The position numbers were made by a program, and so were the translations under genes. Below the pieces are notes generated by a model, which was given only the letters and a program-made list of their open reading frames with translations, had not been told where the DNA came from and did not search any database. Of a stretch of 64,000 bases of DNA, positions 11,140 to 24,400 are shown piece by piece (within the stretch, counting starts at the first letter, position 1; each line of letters starts with the position of its first letter). This stretch comes from Adiantum capillus-veneris (taxonomy: Eukaryota; Streptophyta; Polypodiopsida; Polypodiales; Pteridaceae): the NCBI GenBank assembly GCA_014529385.2, contig CM043958.1:123990817-124054816 (forward strand). Reading direction: 5' to 3'.

Positions 11140-11930
11140 TTTAACTCTTGTATACCTTTCCTTATTCGTCGAGAACTAGCTCCTCCACTTTGGGTACTAT
11201 TGAAGATGATTTCTCCTTAGCTTCCTCTTCAACATCATCCATATCATTGGCCACAATCAGCTTATCAACCCTCCTTTGCCATTTCACGATCATATTAACC
11301 GCTTTAGAGACTATTTCCAATCGCACTTTAATCCCAATTCACGTGTTGAGTCCTCCAGTAATTGTACCAAACTCTTTTGAAGTCGTGGATTAGTAGCTTG
11401 AATAAAAAATTCAACCTTTTTGGGCTTCATTGAATGTTGCTCTGCCGTAGATATCTGCTCAAATATCTTTTCAAATTCCTGTATTCTTCTTCTACATCCA
11501 CTTCATGAAGCTTTGTTTTGTTACCCTTTGAGAATCTTCAAGAAAGTACTCTCCTTGCAAAGCCTTCTTGAATTCCTGCCAATTTGGTACTTGAGCCACG
11601 TGAATTTCTCTAATTCGAGCCCTAAGTTCAAGCACCACAATTAGATGAAACTCCTCTACTTCATTTTGGTCATTGATTCCATTATCTTGCATAGATTGCT
11701 TCTAGATATTGTGAAATTTGGTAATATCTTGGCCTTCAAACCGTTGCAGTTTATTTGTAAGCATTTGTCGTGCTCTACGATTTTGCTCATGCTAATTATG
11801 CTATTGTTGGGAAGCCTGTTGCTATTGCATATAAGCAACAAACTGCTGCATCATTTGTTGCATTACTGCCTCCTATAGAATAGACATCATTCTTAGCAAA
11901 AATTTCCCACCCCGACTCATTTCACGTCAG
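11140..11930 (-). pseudogene. Decayed Ty3/gypsy gag fragment
   Basis: On the - strand, 11492-11692 encodes a capsid segment, with VPNWQEFKKALQGEYF and then LEDSQRVTKQSFMKWM. This matches the W-x2-FK-x-AL-x2-EYF-x-EDS-x2-x-TK-x2-F pattern of a plant gypsy gag lineage. Upstream sequence (11700-11900) is Met/Gln-rich with stops. Downstream frames hold NPRLQKSLVQLLEDSTRELG. Stops and frameshifts are frequent and no LTR or pol is attached. It is an old fragment. Confidence 0.65.
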
Positions 11931-12101
11931 GTTCACCAAAGATGTCGGGGTTTAACGGTTTGTAAAGTGAGCCACGTCTATGCCGAGCTGCTTGCTGTGG
12001 GGAATTTGAGAGAGAAAGACGCACGACACCTGGCAATTGAATTAATGTGTTTCAACAGAGAGATGTAGAAATGTGAGAAGATATTGTATGTGTAAACAGA
12101 G

Positions 12102-12323
12102 CTTAGAGGAGGTCTCCAACTTCCCCTTCTACCAACATTGAACTATAAGTTCTTTTGAGTTATGTGTAACATGACCAGACAACATCCCACATAAAAAACT
12201 ACACGCGCAAAGTTTAGAGGAGGTCTCCAACTTCCCCTTTTACCAACATTGAACTATAAGTTCTTTTGAGTTATGTGTATTATGACTAGACAACATCCCA
12301 CACAAAAAATTACACGTACAGAG
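12102..12323. repeat. Two-copy 111-bp tandem duplication
   Basis: Copies 12102-12212 and 12213-12323 are nearly identical; both contain GAGGTCTCCAACTTCCCCTT and the word CAACATTGAACTATAAG. No open frame or known element is associated. Confidence 0.85.
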
Positions 12324-14420
12324 TTGTATTCAATGATGCCAATAAAGAAAGAAGGATGTACACAAGGCAATGTTTTCCACTTCACTATCATTACAATAAG
12401 AGAACTTTGACCGTGTTGTTATTGTACTTGTTGTCCTATTATCATGCACATTTAGGCACTCATTCACACAACAACTACAGGCTTCTCATGGCTCTTGTGC
12501 TTATTGAATATAACATCATGACTACATACAATTTTCTAGGCTCATACCCCATTTGACAACATCCAATCTTGCCAATGCAATATCAAGGAAACACACATCT
12601 CCATGATTCTTTACACTTATCTTTGGGAACATGGTAACATGTTTCATTGCCAATTACTCGGCTTCCTAGGCTATAATTCCTCTAGAGCCTTCTCATTTAA
12701 AACCGTATCAAATTATAGATTATTCATTGCATTGGTACTTTTTCCAATAATTTAAGGGGAAACTCTAGAATCAAAACCATGCTACAAACCCGTTCTTGTA
12801 TATGGAGGACGACGAAGATTACAAAGCCAAACCCCCGCTAGAGCTACACATTTCCAAACCTTTTTAGAAAACACCAAACATATGCTCTCCTCTATTGTGG
12901 ATTTCAATTGTTTTCTACATCATGCTAAGCTTGTGCCAAGAACTTTTGAATAAAATCATGAGCCTCATCCTTTTTACAAGAAAGGATTCACCCTTAATTT
13001 TGTGTAACACTATCTCATTTGATGCCATAAGGAGAAAGGATACCTAGTTAACATGCCAACCACATGCTTCCTCATGTTGGACACATTATATGAACACATA
13101 TAGAGTTCCATAATTAGTTCATGTAGCCATAACAAGATATCTTGTTGTGATCTTCCAAGATCGATCACCAAAGGAAACATGATAACCAAAGTCATAGATA
13201 TTGTCTAGTCAAGCTCTTAGTGAGCTTGGCTGATGTTATACTTTCTTCAAACAAAAATGAAATTGTTTGGAAAATCAAACCTACATCTCTACTCAAAAAA
13301 TCTTAGATGCCTAGTTGTTGCCCAACTCCAAACATTCTTTTCAACTATAATCATCAAATGCAAACCACTCTATATGTGGAGTGACAAGAAGGTGCACAAA
13401 AAATATTGATTCGATCTTGAATCAGACCATCATCCTTTGCAACAAGAGATGCATGAGTAAAGTTGGAAGCATACGATAGATCCTTTTGTGCCCCAATGCT
13501 AGCATACTGCATTTGTCCTCTGTCTAGGCTCATTGACAACTCTGCCTTTCATGGATCGTCTCCTTGTAAACTATCTCCTTCTCATAATAACCTTTGCATT
13601 TGAAAAGATTAAGTTTCTCTTTTTGCAAAAAAAATTGCATGTTTGCTATTTTCATTTATATTAATGTGGAACTCAATGTTAAAGTGTGGAATTTTGAAAT
13701 AAGAGGTGAAGACTATGACTACAAGTTCGAAACTACAACACTTTAAGGTTTGTAAAGCTGTAAATCACAAGGGAATCTTATGACAAGAACATGGATAAAA
13801 TTTGGTAGTATTTTGGCAATATTTTAGTGCATAATTTAAACACTCATTAAAAATAAATAAACCAAGTAGTTCTAGCAATATAATTTAACATAGCTTTGGC
13901 ACTAAACCCAATCAAATAGCAACAAGTGAGAAAAACTAACATAATACATGTCAACTAGGCATAGGGTGCATCAAGCCCACTCAATTGAGCATATCTAAAT
14001 GTCTACACCATACAATTTTCACCTATTCAAACCTACAAAGTCCTCATCCCACAACATCTAGCTAGGACATGTGATAGCACTATCGAGTATAGTCTAAGGG
14101 CACACTCCGTTACCTAATGCATGCGTGGTCCTTACTAAAGCTCACCTTGATTAACCCTCACTGAAGGGTGCAAATAATTTAAAAAAGTATGTAGTTTTCT
14201 CTTGGTTCACTTAAGAATGTTTGAACTCACATCATATCACAATGCACATTGGGGTCCCTTTGAGTACGACGGATATCCTATCTTGTCTGCGACTCTGCAT
14301 CATCTATTCCTTGATCACACGAGAGAGAGAACTATCCCAAGAGATCTAGCGGACGAGGAGAGTTGAACTCAAGTTCTGTTATTCAAGAGGGAAATGGCAT
14401 AACCAATCTACCACACTTGG
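12324..14420. other. No gene recognised; AT-rich
   Basis: Only short open frames without motifs are present. The right end is the 5' flank of the POLH gene and may contain its promoter. No TATA box could be picked with confidence. Confidence 0.4.
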
Positions 14421-14426
14421 GTGTGT

Positions 14427-14518
14427 GAGAGTGAGAGAGAGAGAGAGAGGAGAAGGAAGATGAGGAGAAGAAGAAAGAGAAGTTTTCAACATCGTAGGAA
14501 CAATCCCAAAAGCTGAAC

Positions 14519-14550
<32 letters not shown>
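14427..14550. repeat. (GA)n tracts upstream of POLH
   Basis: Two GA runs (about 14427-14449 and 14521-14546) flank a purine-rich stretch, 85-210 bp before the POLH start codon. GA-rich tracts are common in plant 5' UTRs and can bind GAGA-type factors. A regulatory role here is inference. Confidence 0.7.
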
Positions 14551-14554
<4 letters not shown>

Positions 14555-14635
14555 CCCTCTCTCAACTGGCTCTACGTGGCGCCAAAATTCTGGAAATTTG
14601 TAACGCTGCTGCTAGATCAGCTGGAAGCTTGGACG

Positions 14636-14701
14636 ATGGACAGAGAACCACCTTCGTTGTCTGTCATACTTCACGTCGACCTCGATTGCTTCTACGCAGC
14701 G
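14636..14701 (+). CDS. POLH: POLH exon 1
   Basis: 22 codons from ATG to Ala-Ala, containing [13 protein letters not shown]. The donor is GCG|GTAGGC, phase 0. Reading on would hit TAG within five codons, which supports a real splice site. The frame is open upstream for about 18 codons without another ATG. Confidence 0.85.
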
Positions 14702-15148
14702 GTAGGCTCTCCATAGTCCACGTTGGTGAAGCTGTTCTTCTACATCATGCCATTGTCGAGCTGAAGGAAGAAACTTTCTTTGGTGATACCCAGGTGGAGC
14801 GCGCAAGGTTGGGCATTCCTGTAGAGAAGCCGCTGGCTGTGCAGCAATGGGAGGGCCTCATTGCGGTCAATTATGCTGCTCGTGCTGCTGGGATTGTCCG
14901 ACACGACAGAGTTGCAGATGCTCTGCGCAAGGTATTATGGCTGTGTCTATCTTGCTTAGCTCTGAAATTACTAACTAGTAATTTGTCACCTAAAGTTTTG
15001 CGTGTATCCGTCATGGAGATTTTGGCTACTGCCATATTTTGTAACTGGCAGTCTGCCTCTTTGTAACGTTAGAGTGTGAAGCCTTGTATTTTGAGAGAGA
15101 GAAATAAGAAATAGAAATGTACTATCAGCATCTGCAAAAGGCGACAAT

Positions 15149-15226
<78 letters not shown>

Positions 15227-17640
15227 AAGTCCAAACTAATACAATCCTTGTGGATCTAATCCAATGTCTGGGTACAAAAATAAATTAAATAAAATGAGGT
15301 AAAATGAAAGACTAAACTAAAAGACTAAAATTGTCAGACTAAAATCATCGTTATTGTCATCATCAATGCCCGAGGATGCCGGGCGTTGTCCGAGAAAGTA
15401 TTGCATCGATCGCTAAAAAGCTTCGTCAATGTCCGCCTCTCTAAATAGTCGTACTGGGTGTCTCCCATGTCGTGCTAGAATAGTCCCGATTCTCTGATGG
15501 AGCCTTTGTCGATCTCGTGGTCGCCTCCGTAGCCGTGGGCGTCTAGCTCTCTCGAGCTCAGTGGCTCTGTCCACTAATATACCTCTGGTAGAAGTGGGCT
15601 TTGAAGTCTGCTGTGAAGCATGCTCATCTGGTGGCTGAGTCCCTGGTCTAAAGAAGTTAGTGATCTCCCTCTTTGAATGTCTCCCATTGCCGGCTCTCCT
15701 CAAGAGACTCTCCCCGTGTCTGCGCAGCTCTAGCAAAAACAACCCGAGGCATCTCTGATCCTGATATCTCATTACTCTAGCCAACGGTCCAAAGCCCTCT
15801 CTGAATAGACAGTGAAAGCGGCCTCGTACCTCATAGTAAACTGGACAGTGACAAATGTGATGTAACTTTGTCTCTGGCTCTTCATGACACAACTGACATA
15901 TCTTGGCTTCTGCTGGTACTCTCTTAAATCTACCAGTCTAAAATTTTAGCTGATGCGATGATGTGCGCATTTGACCAATAGCACATCGTACCCCATAGGA
16001 TAAATGAGTGTCCATGTAGGCCGGTCTGATCACATATCCATCCTCTGCTAGTTGGAGAAGATGCTCTCTATAGAAAGCCATCTATGTGCCCAACTCTTGT
16101 ATCGGCTGTATCCATGTGCTTCTGGTATCTAGTTGAATCAAATCCCAACGTATAAGTCTAGTGATCTCTGTCCGTGTGAGAGAAAGGGAGGGTGCATCCA
16201 AGGAATACTAGAATGGAGGTAATCTATCCATGTTGAAGCCATGTGACTGAAACCATCATGTCATCTGCCCATACCAGCATGTTGTGTCCCCCTGTAGCGC
16301 TAGCTATTGTTTGACTCAAGGGCTAGCCGAGCATATCTGTCTCTGGGGAGGTCCCATAAATTATGCATGAAGGAAATTGATAGTAAGGGCCTCAACTACG
16401 AGAGGGAGGGCAGCTAGCTCAGCTCGGATAATCTCATGTGGCATTGAGGCCTTAGCGCGAATCATCCGAGAGATCATAGAGACTAGAGGTCTCTCCATAC
16501 ATCTCCATCCATCAGTGCTACCAGATTTGCCCTGGTGGTCCACTGAGGGTCCCCCCCCATAGAGCATAGCTGAAGCCACTAGAGTGTCAAAAAGCCACAG
16601 CTTTGCTCGAGGTTCTTGATACTGAACCTGCGAACACATCTTCTCCAATCCTCCCAAAGCTGCATAAGCTCGCCAATCTAGTCTGTGCTGCTATCCTCAA
16701 TGAAAACGCCGGTCCATTGAAGACTACCCCAAGATAGGTGTATGCATCTGTATACTCGACCATCTCCTAGCCATATGTAAAAGTGAGTGCTGACCTCTTG
16801 ACCCATTGTGGTGTGGTGTTAAACACCACAACCTTGGTTTTCCCGAGGTTAACAGACAATCCACTATCGTGAGCAAATGTGTACAAAGCATCTAAGTGAC
16901 ATTGCATCCCCTCCGGGGAGTCGGAAATCAACACAATATCATCAGCATATAACAGTAGTGGGATCCACGTCCCTGCCAACTGTGCTCCTCTATCACCATC
17001 GCTCTCAATGTAGTCAACAATCTCATCCACATTCATGCCAAATAGTGTAGGAGATAGCGGGTAGCCTTGTTTCACCCCAATAGTGGAGTGAACCAAATCA
17101 GAAATCCCCTTTGAAGTGCGTACATGCCCCACTACTGACTTGTATAGAGCCATGATCCCCCAAATCAACTCTTTGGGTACCCCCATCGCCTGCAGCCTGT
17201 GCATCAATCTAGCTCTGGGAACTGTATAGAAGGCTTTGCGGAAATCCACAAAGCAACAATAGAGCCGTCTCCCACGTGATCTCCCCTCCTCAATAAGGGC
17301 TCTGAGTGTGTGAATAGGAGGAGAATAGACAAACCTCTCCTGAAACCCGCCTGTCTTGTTGCCCGTACACACTCTCTCTACCCATCTACTGAAGTGCTGC
17401 TCAAGGATGGATGCGTACAACATGTGTCCAATCATGATGGTGTGGTAGTTCCCAGGCCCCATAGGGTCCCTTGACTTGAATATAGGTACGATAGTGGACA
17501 AACTCCAAGTATCAGGTAGGCCCTCGCACATGGCACGGTTGAACATTACTGCTAGAAGCTCCGCAAGCAAGTGTGTGGCATGTATAAAATGCTCTGCTAC
17601 CAGGCCATTGTAATCATATGCTCTCCTAGTTTTCATCATG

Positions 17641-17702
<62 letters not shown>

Positions 17703-18350
17703 GTTATATTAAATGTCTTCAAAAGGCCAAAATGACCTTTGAGACCAAACTGATACGATCCTTGTGGATCTAATCCAATCTCTGGATACAAAAATAAAAT
17801 GAAGTTAAGTGAAAGACTAAACTAAAAGACTAAAATCGTTAGACTGAAATCATCATCATCATCGTCCACGCCCAAGGATGCCGGACATTGAGCGTTGTCC
17901 GAGAAAGTATTGCATCGATCGTTGAAGAGCTTCGTCAATGTCCACCTCTGTAAATAGTTGTGCTGTGCATCTCCCATGTCGTGCTAAAATAGTCCTGATT
18001 TTCTGGTGGAGCCTCCGTTGATGTCGTGGTCGCCCCCGTAGACGTGGGCGTCTAGCTCTCCCGAGCTGAGTGGCTGTGTCCACTAATTTACCTCTGGTAG
18101 AAGTGGGCTCTAAAGTCTGCTGTGAAGCATGCTCCTCTGGTTGCTGAGTCCCTGCTCTAAAGAAGTTAGTGATCTCCCTCTGTGAATGTCTCCCGTTGCT
18201 TGGTGTCCTCAAGTGACTCTACTTGTGTTTGTGCATCTCTAGCAAAAACAACCCGAGGCATCTCTGATCCTGATATCTCATGACTCTAGCCAGCGGTCCA
18301 AAGCCCTCTCTAAATAGACAGTGAAAGCAGCCTCATAACTCATAGTATAC

Positions 18351-18433
<83 letters not shown>

Positions 18434-21400
18434 GAAATGTTATATTAACGTCTTCAAAAGGCCAAAATAACCTATGAGACCAATTTGTTACAAAATAGTG
18501 AATCTGATACCATGTTTGGGTACAAAAGAAAGTAGAACAAAATGTAAGGTGCAGCAGAAGTGAATGTTGAACTTTGCTCAAGATGAGTGCTCCGAACTGT
18601 GCTCAAGGGTTCCTTTTACTTACGGAAGGGAGAGCCTTCCGTTCCATTAGTGAGAGAGTGCAATGGACACAAGCAAAGTGAATGGACACTGTGAATGGAA
18701 GTGCATGAGAATGAGAGATAGAGAGAGAAGAATACGACACCAGACTGCTGTCAAACCCTCCTCCGAAGGCCCCACTGTTAAGTGCAGCGGAATGAATGTT
18801 GTATTTTCTCAAGATTAGTGATCTTTATTGCTCAAGGTTCCTTTTTGTTCTTAGAGAAAGAGAGAGCTTTCCGTCTTATGGAGTGTTGTGGTCACGAACA
18901 AAGTGAGTGGATGTTGTGCGTGCAAATGAATGAGACTGAGAGAAGGAGAGAGAAGAGATATGACACCGAGAGGTTTGTAAAACCCTCCTCCGAAGGCCCC
19001 ACTCTCGTCGGCGAGAGTGGTCTACTTCGATTGCACAAAGGTGTACAATGCGTATGCAATGGACTGATGCAATGGGACTATGCCGATGACGACGACGGTG
19101 ATGACGACGACGACTTGGTGGCTGAAATCTGAGATCTTCTAATCGCTGAATTTCGGGACTGTTCGGTGGTTGAAAATGACTGTTTTGGTTGCGTTTTTAT
19201 GGCTGAAAATGGGGGATCATTTGCAACCAATCTGGGGGCTGATTTGCTACTGTGTATCTGCTGAAAACTGCGTGTATCTGTGGCGGTTAGAGGCTGAAAC
19301 TGAAAACGCTGATGTGCCTTTGCTGCTAGCCAAAAACGCTAGGGCTGTTCTGGGACCAAAAGCAAAAACGCTACTGCCTGATGACGCTTGCAAAAACGCC
19401 AATGCTTATCTGGGAAAAATGCTAGCAAATCCAGACTCTGATGGCGATCCTGAGAACCTGTTGTCGCTAGGAGGCTAAGAGGTGATGGCGATGGCCTGTT
19501 GTGGAAAACGCCAGGGATGGAAACTTGCCCGCGATGATGGAGGTCCAAAACCGCTGGGGTGCTGAGGGGGGTACTGCTGAGAAGTTGCCTGTTGAGCGGG
19601 AAGCTCCTGCTGCCTCTTCTGCCAGAAAGTGTGAACTTTGGTTTGCTTATATTAGCAAAATTGCCCTACCTACTTTTGTAGGAAAGTCACTTAAAAATAA
19701 TAAGTGAAAATCCCAATAAATAGGAAAATAGGCTAAATGCACTGGAAAATTCCCCTAACTGATGCTAATGGATTCTGATGGGAATTCCGATGGTCATGCT
19801 GTGTGCAACCGGAGGATATGCATCTATGCTAAGTGATTGGGCATGCACGGTCTACGAGTAGACTCACAAAAGTGCCAGATCACTGCTAATCTAGACTGAC
19901 TGAACTGACTGAACCCTGCTGTGGTATAGCTTGTCCACGGACACATAGGGTTGGGATGTGTCACGTGACATCCCCTCCTTTTCAAAGTGAGGTACTGGTA
20001 CCGAACTGTATGGCGTCGAGGGAGATCGCCAACAGCATCCGGAATCCTGGAAGGGACTCTGCGCCGGCCCACTTTGCTGTGTGGGTCGAGCGGTACTTGA
20101 ACTTCATAAAGGTCTGCAACGCTTGCTTCTTTGGGCCGCGCCGAAAGCGACACAAAGTCTTCTGAATCTCCTTTCTTGCTTCAACTTCGTCTAGAGATCT
20201 GCTTCTTTCGTCCTCAAGAATCTCCATGGCTGAAAATTCCTGAAACCATCTCCAACACAAAACCATGAACATACCCATTCCATGTATAGTGAAGGAAAAA
20301 AATCTTGTCTTCTCTAAAGATTGTGTATACAATGTAGATGAACATAGAGACGGAATTACAACCCGTTCATCAAACACATGCAAACAATGCGATCGAATCT
20401 TTTCTGTTTGATCGAAATCAATCAACTGTGGCAAATCACAATGGAAATGCCCATGCTTGGTGCTCATACTATCATGTGATCTTTCGGAAACTGTGTCATG
20501 CCAAGGAAGAGACATGGAATGCGATTTCCTTACATACAAACTTCTCAACTTTTCATGAAAAATCCGCATACATTCGTGCTCATCCATGAGAGAAACGTGC
20601 TCAACATACAATATGTCATGCCTAGAAAAAGGGATCACATAACGATGCTAAATACAGGAAACCGTCACGAATGAAACACTCGAACAATGCGTGCATATCA
20701 ATCATGCGAACACATAATACTTCCTGTGATGGTTCCTTGGACCAAGGCTCGAGAGCCAAGATCGGTTCTTCTTGAATGATCAAATCGTCCTATGGGGGTT
20801 CTTTGGATCTCGACTCGAAAGCCAAGATCGGTTCTTCGTGATTGATTGAATCTACAACGAGGGTAGCTTCTCTAGGAAAAGCATCCACTAACACATCATC
20901 CTTGTGAACAATCACATGTTCTTCATGCAACTCATCATGCTTATCATGGTCAATCAAATCATCATCATGCTTCACACAATCATGCAAATCCTGTGTATCA
21001 TGCTTTGGAGAAGAAGAGACTGAGAGAGTCTCCTTTTCCCGATTCTGGTGCATCTGTGCCGGAGATGGAGAAAAGAGTCGCAACATCTCTTTGTTCTGTT
21101 GATCGCTCTGTTCTTTGAGGGCTTTGTTCTTACGATCAAATTCTGCTTGTCTTGCTTGGTTCTCTGCGTGTCTGCGTTCCATTTCTTTGAATTCACGATC
21201 CAATGTGGCTTGTCGTTCTTTGGCTTCCAAGCGTGCTTGCTCACGCTCACGCGCTATGGCTGCCATTCTTATTGCATTTCTTGCCTTGCGTTGTAAAGTC
21301 TGTTCCATAAACAACAGTTCCAACTCCTCCATTGGAGTTAGTGCAATCAGTGTTGTAGATGGGGAAGGGTCAGAAAAACCTCCTGGTGGGGAAAATTCTT

Positions 21401-24400
21401 CTTCGCCTCTCTCATGCTCATCACCTCCAAGCGAAGTATCCATTCCGCTTCGAGTGATGATCATTCTGAAGTCGTGGGTTCTTGTGGGTTCTTGGGGGTC
21501 TTGGGTTCTTAAGTCCACGAGAAACTTGGGTTCTTGCTGGTCTTGGGTTCTTAAGTTCACGAGGAACTGGGGTTCTTGGGGTCCTGAGTTCTTGAGGTCC
21601 TTGATTCGTGAGAATCTTGGGTTCTTGAGGTTCTTGAGGTCCTTGATTCGTGAGAATCTTGGGTTCTTGAGGTTCTTGAGTTCTTGGGGTCCTTGATTCG
21701 TGAGAATCTAGGGTTCTTGAGTGCTTGGGGTCCTTGAGGTTTTCTTTCGCTTGCAAATTGCGTTGGAGAAGGGTCTTCTCTTCACCCGAGTTCTACCCTT
21801 TTCTACGGGCGCACCCCTTGGCGGCCTTGCGCTCACACCAAGGTTGCTTTTTCCCACCTCACGTCGATTGGCCGGCCGCTAAGTGCACGGTCTGCTCTCA
21901 ATGAGTGAAAAGAGACACAAGGGGAGGCTGGACAAGCCCTTCTTTCTTGGGATTCTTGTCACTCTTCAACAAAACACGATTAGGAATCGCCATGCCCAAG
22001 TAAACTTGGGTTCGTGGGATCGCAACAAGCAAAAAAATTCTTGTGGTTCTTGTGGTTCTTTCCTTGAGTAAAGCTAACACTTCCAAAGCTCTGATACCAA
22101 TGTTAGGTGCAGCGGAATGAATGTTGTATTTTCTCAAGATTAGTGATCTTTATTGCTCAAGGTTCCTTTTTGTTCTTAGGGAAAGAGAGAGCTTTCCGTC
22201 TTATGGAGTGCTGTGGTCACGAACAAAGTGAGTGGATGTTGTGCGTGCAAATGAATGAGACTGAGAGAAGGAGAGAGAAGAGATACGACACCGAGAGGTT
22301 TGTAAAACCCTCCTCCGAAGGCCCCACTCTCGTCGGCGAGAGTGGTCTACTTTGATTGCACAAAGGTGTACAATGCGTATGCAATGGACTGATGCAATGG
22401 GACTATGCCGATGACGACGACGGTGATGACGACGACGACTTGGTGGCTGAAATCTGAGATCTTCTAATTGCTGAATTTCGGGACTGTTCGGTGGCTGAAA
22501 ATGACTGTTTTGGCTGCGTTTTTATGGCTGAAAATGGGGGATCATCTGCAACCAATATGGGGGCTGATTTGCTACTGTGTATTTGCTGAAAACTGCGTGT
22601 ATCTGTGGCGGTTAGAGGCTGAAACTGAAAACGCTGATGTGCCTTTGCTGCTAGCCAAAAACGCTAGGGCTGTTCTGGGACCAAAAGCAAAAACGCTACT
22701 GCCTGATGACGCTTGCAAAAACGCCAATGCTTATCTGGGAAAAATGCTAGCAAATCCAGACTCTGATGGCGATCCTGAGAACCTGCTGTCGCTAGGAGGC
22801 TGAGAGGTGATGGCGATGGCCTGTTGTGGAAAACGCCAGGGATGGAAACTTGCCCGCGATGATGGAGGTCCAAAACCGCTGGGGTGCTGAGGGGGGTACC
22901 GCTGAGAAGTTGCCTGTTGAGCGGGAAGCTCCTGCTGCCTCTTCTGCCAGAAAGTGAACTTTGGTTTGCTTATATTAGCAAAATTGCCCTACCTACTTTT
23001 GTAGGAAAGTCACTTAAAAATAATAAGTGAAAATCCCAATAAATAGGAAAATAGGCTAAATGCACTGGAAAATTCCCCTAAATGATGCTAATGGATTCTG
23101 ATGGGAATTCCGATGGTCATGCTGTGTGCAACCGGAGGATATGCATCTATGCTAAGTGATTGGGCATGCACGGTCTACGAGTAGACTCACAAAAGTGCCA
23201 GATCACTGCTAATCTAGACTGACTGAACTGACTGAACCCTGCTGTGGTATAGCTTGTCCACGGACACATAGGGTTGGGATGTGTCACGTGACACCCACTC
23301 TCTATGGCGAGAGCGGTCTACTTATGATTGCACAAATCTCTACAGTGCTTGGACGTGCCGACAATGTCGACGACAATGAGGACGACGACGAGACGGGCTG
23401 AAATTTGAAAATGCTAAGGGTTGAAATCTGCAAATCTTTATCTGCTGAATTCTGACTCTATGTCAATGGCGATGTCGATGGCGATGACGACACGCTGAAA
23501 ATGCAGATGCTGAAATCTGCGTTTTACGGGCTGAATCTGCAAACTACGCGAGATCTGACCGTGTGGCGAGGATCTGCTGGGGGAAGGTGAGCTGCGAGGT
23601 TTGGGGGTTCTACTGTGGAGTCTGACTGCTGAAAACTGAAAACGCTGGTGCTACTGCTGCTTCTGTCGCGAAGATCTGCAAAAACGCTAGGTCTCTGGTT
23701 GATCCAAAAACACTAGGCTGATTTGGGGTTCTGCGGTGGAAATCTGCTAACGCTAGGGCTGATCTGCTATTGTGGGGGAATCTGCTAACGCTAGGGCTGA
23801 TCTGCTGTCTACTGTCGCCGTGAATCTGCAAGTGCAAAAACGCTGGCTGATCTGATGCAAAAACGCTAGGCCTTCTGCAATGATGAAAATGCTAGAGTTG
23901 TCGCGGGGGTTGGTCTTGCTGAGAAGTTGCCTGTTGAGCAAGGTGCTCCTGCTGCCTCTTCTTCCAGAAAGTGCTAGCGCTAGGTTTCTACTTATACAAA
24001 CTTCGTCAATTTGCCCTACCTACTTTCCAACAAAAGTCACTTAAAAATAATAAGTGAAAAATGTCAAAAATAGGGAAAATAGGTCTATGCACTGTAAAAA
24101 TGCTACTGATGGGATTTGACTGGAATCTAATGGTCATGCTGTGTGCAACCAGAGGATATCCATCTAATCTAAGTGTCTGGACATGCACAGTCTGCGAACA
24201 GACTCACAAAAGTGCCAGATCACTTCCTATTCTAGACTGACTGGACTGAACTGAACCCTCATGAAGTAGCTTGTCCACGTACACATAGGATTGGATGTGT
24301 CACGTGACATCCCCTCCTTTTTAAAGTGAGGTACTTGTACCGAACTGTATGGCGTCGAGGGAGATCGCCAATAGCGTTTGGAATACTGCAAAGGACTCTT

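Larger units (their letters stand above)
15224..17642 (-). mobile_element. LINE A, 5'-truncated non-LTR retrotransposon
   Basis: On the - strand it runs from a truncated 5' end at about 17642, abutting a GA tract, through reverse transcriptase, connection region and a C-terminal zinc motif. Its 3' UTR leads into (TC)n at 15223. No endonuclease domain remains. The ORF is broken by a TAG near 16766 and further frameshifts. The C-terminus and 3' UTR match LINE B (17697-18352), and the RT matches LINE F (58700-60078). Confidence 0.8.
18776..23293 (-). mobile_element. LARD-A, 4.5-kb non-autonomous LTR element
   Basis: Two nearly identical 1.19-kb LTRs (18776-19970, 22101-23293) flank a 2.13-kb interior. 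TSD CCCAC lies at 18771-18775 and 23294-23298. Orientation is - from the primer site next to 22101 and the PPT next to 19970. Only scattered single-base LTR differences are seen, so it is young. It inserted into the 3' LTR of its relative LARD-B. It encodes a coiled-coil protein but no protease, RT or integrase. Confidence 0.9.

Noticed and set aside
14350-14410. tRNA-like stretch on the - strand (GAGTTCAACTCTCC)
   Set aside because: A T-loop-like word is present but no matching acceptor stem or anticodon arm could be drawn.
14629-15066. 145-residue open frame over the POLH start
   Set aside because: Wrong frame in exon 1, and it reads through the first intron; only its middle coincides with exon 2. 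The splice model gives a proper Pol eta sequence.
15149-15234. Ser/Leu-repeat 'proteins' over (GA)n tracts here and at 14383, 18333, 61494 and 61675
   Set aside because: Microsatellites translate as (SL)n or (RE)n in every frame; no gene evidence.
21115-21696. 193-residue + strand frame
   Set aside because: It is the antisense shadow of the LARD-A coiled-coil ORF and its coding minisatellite.
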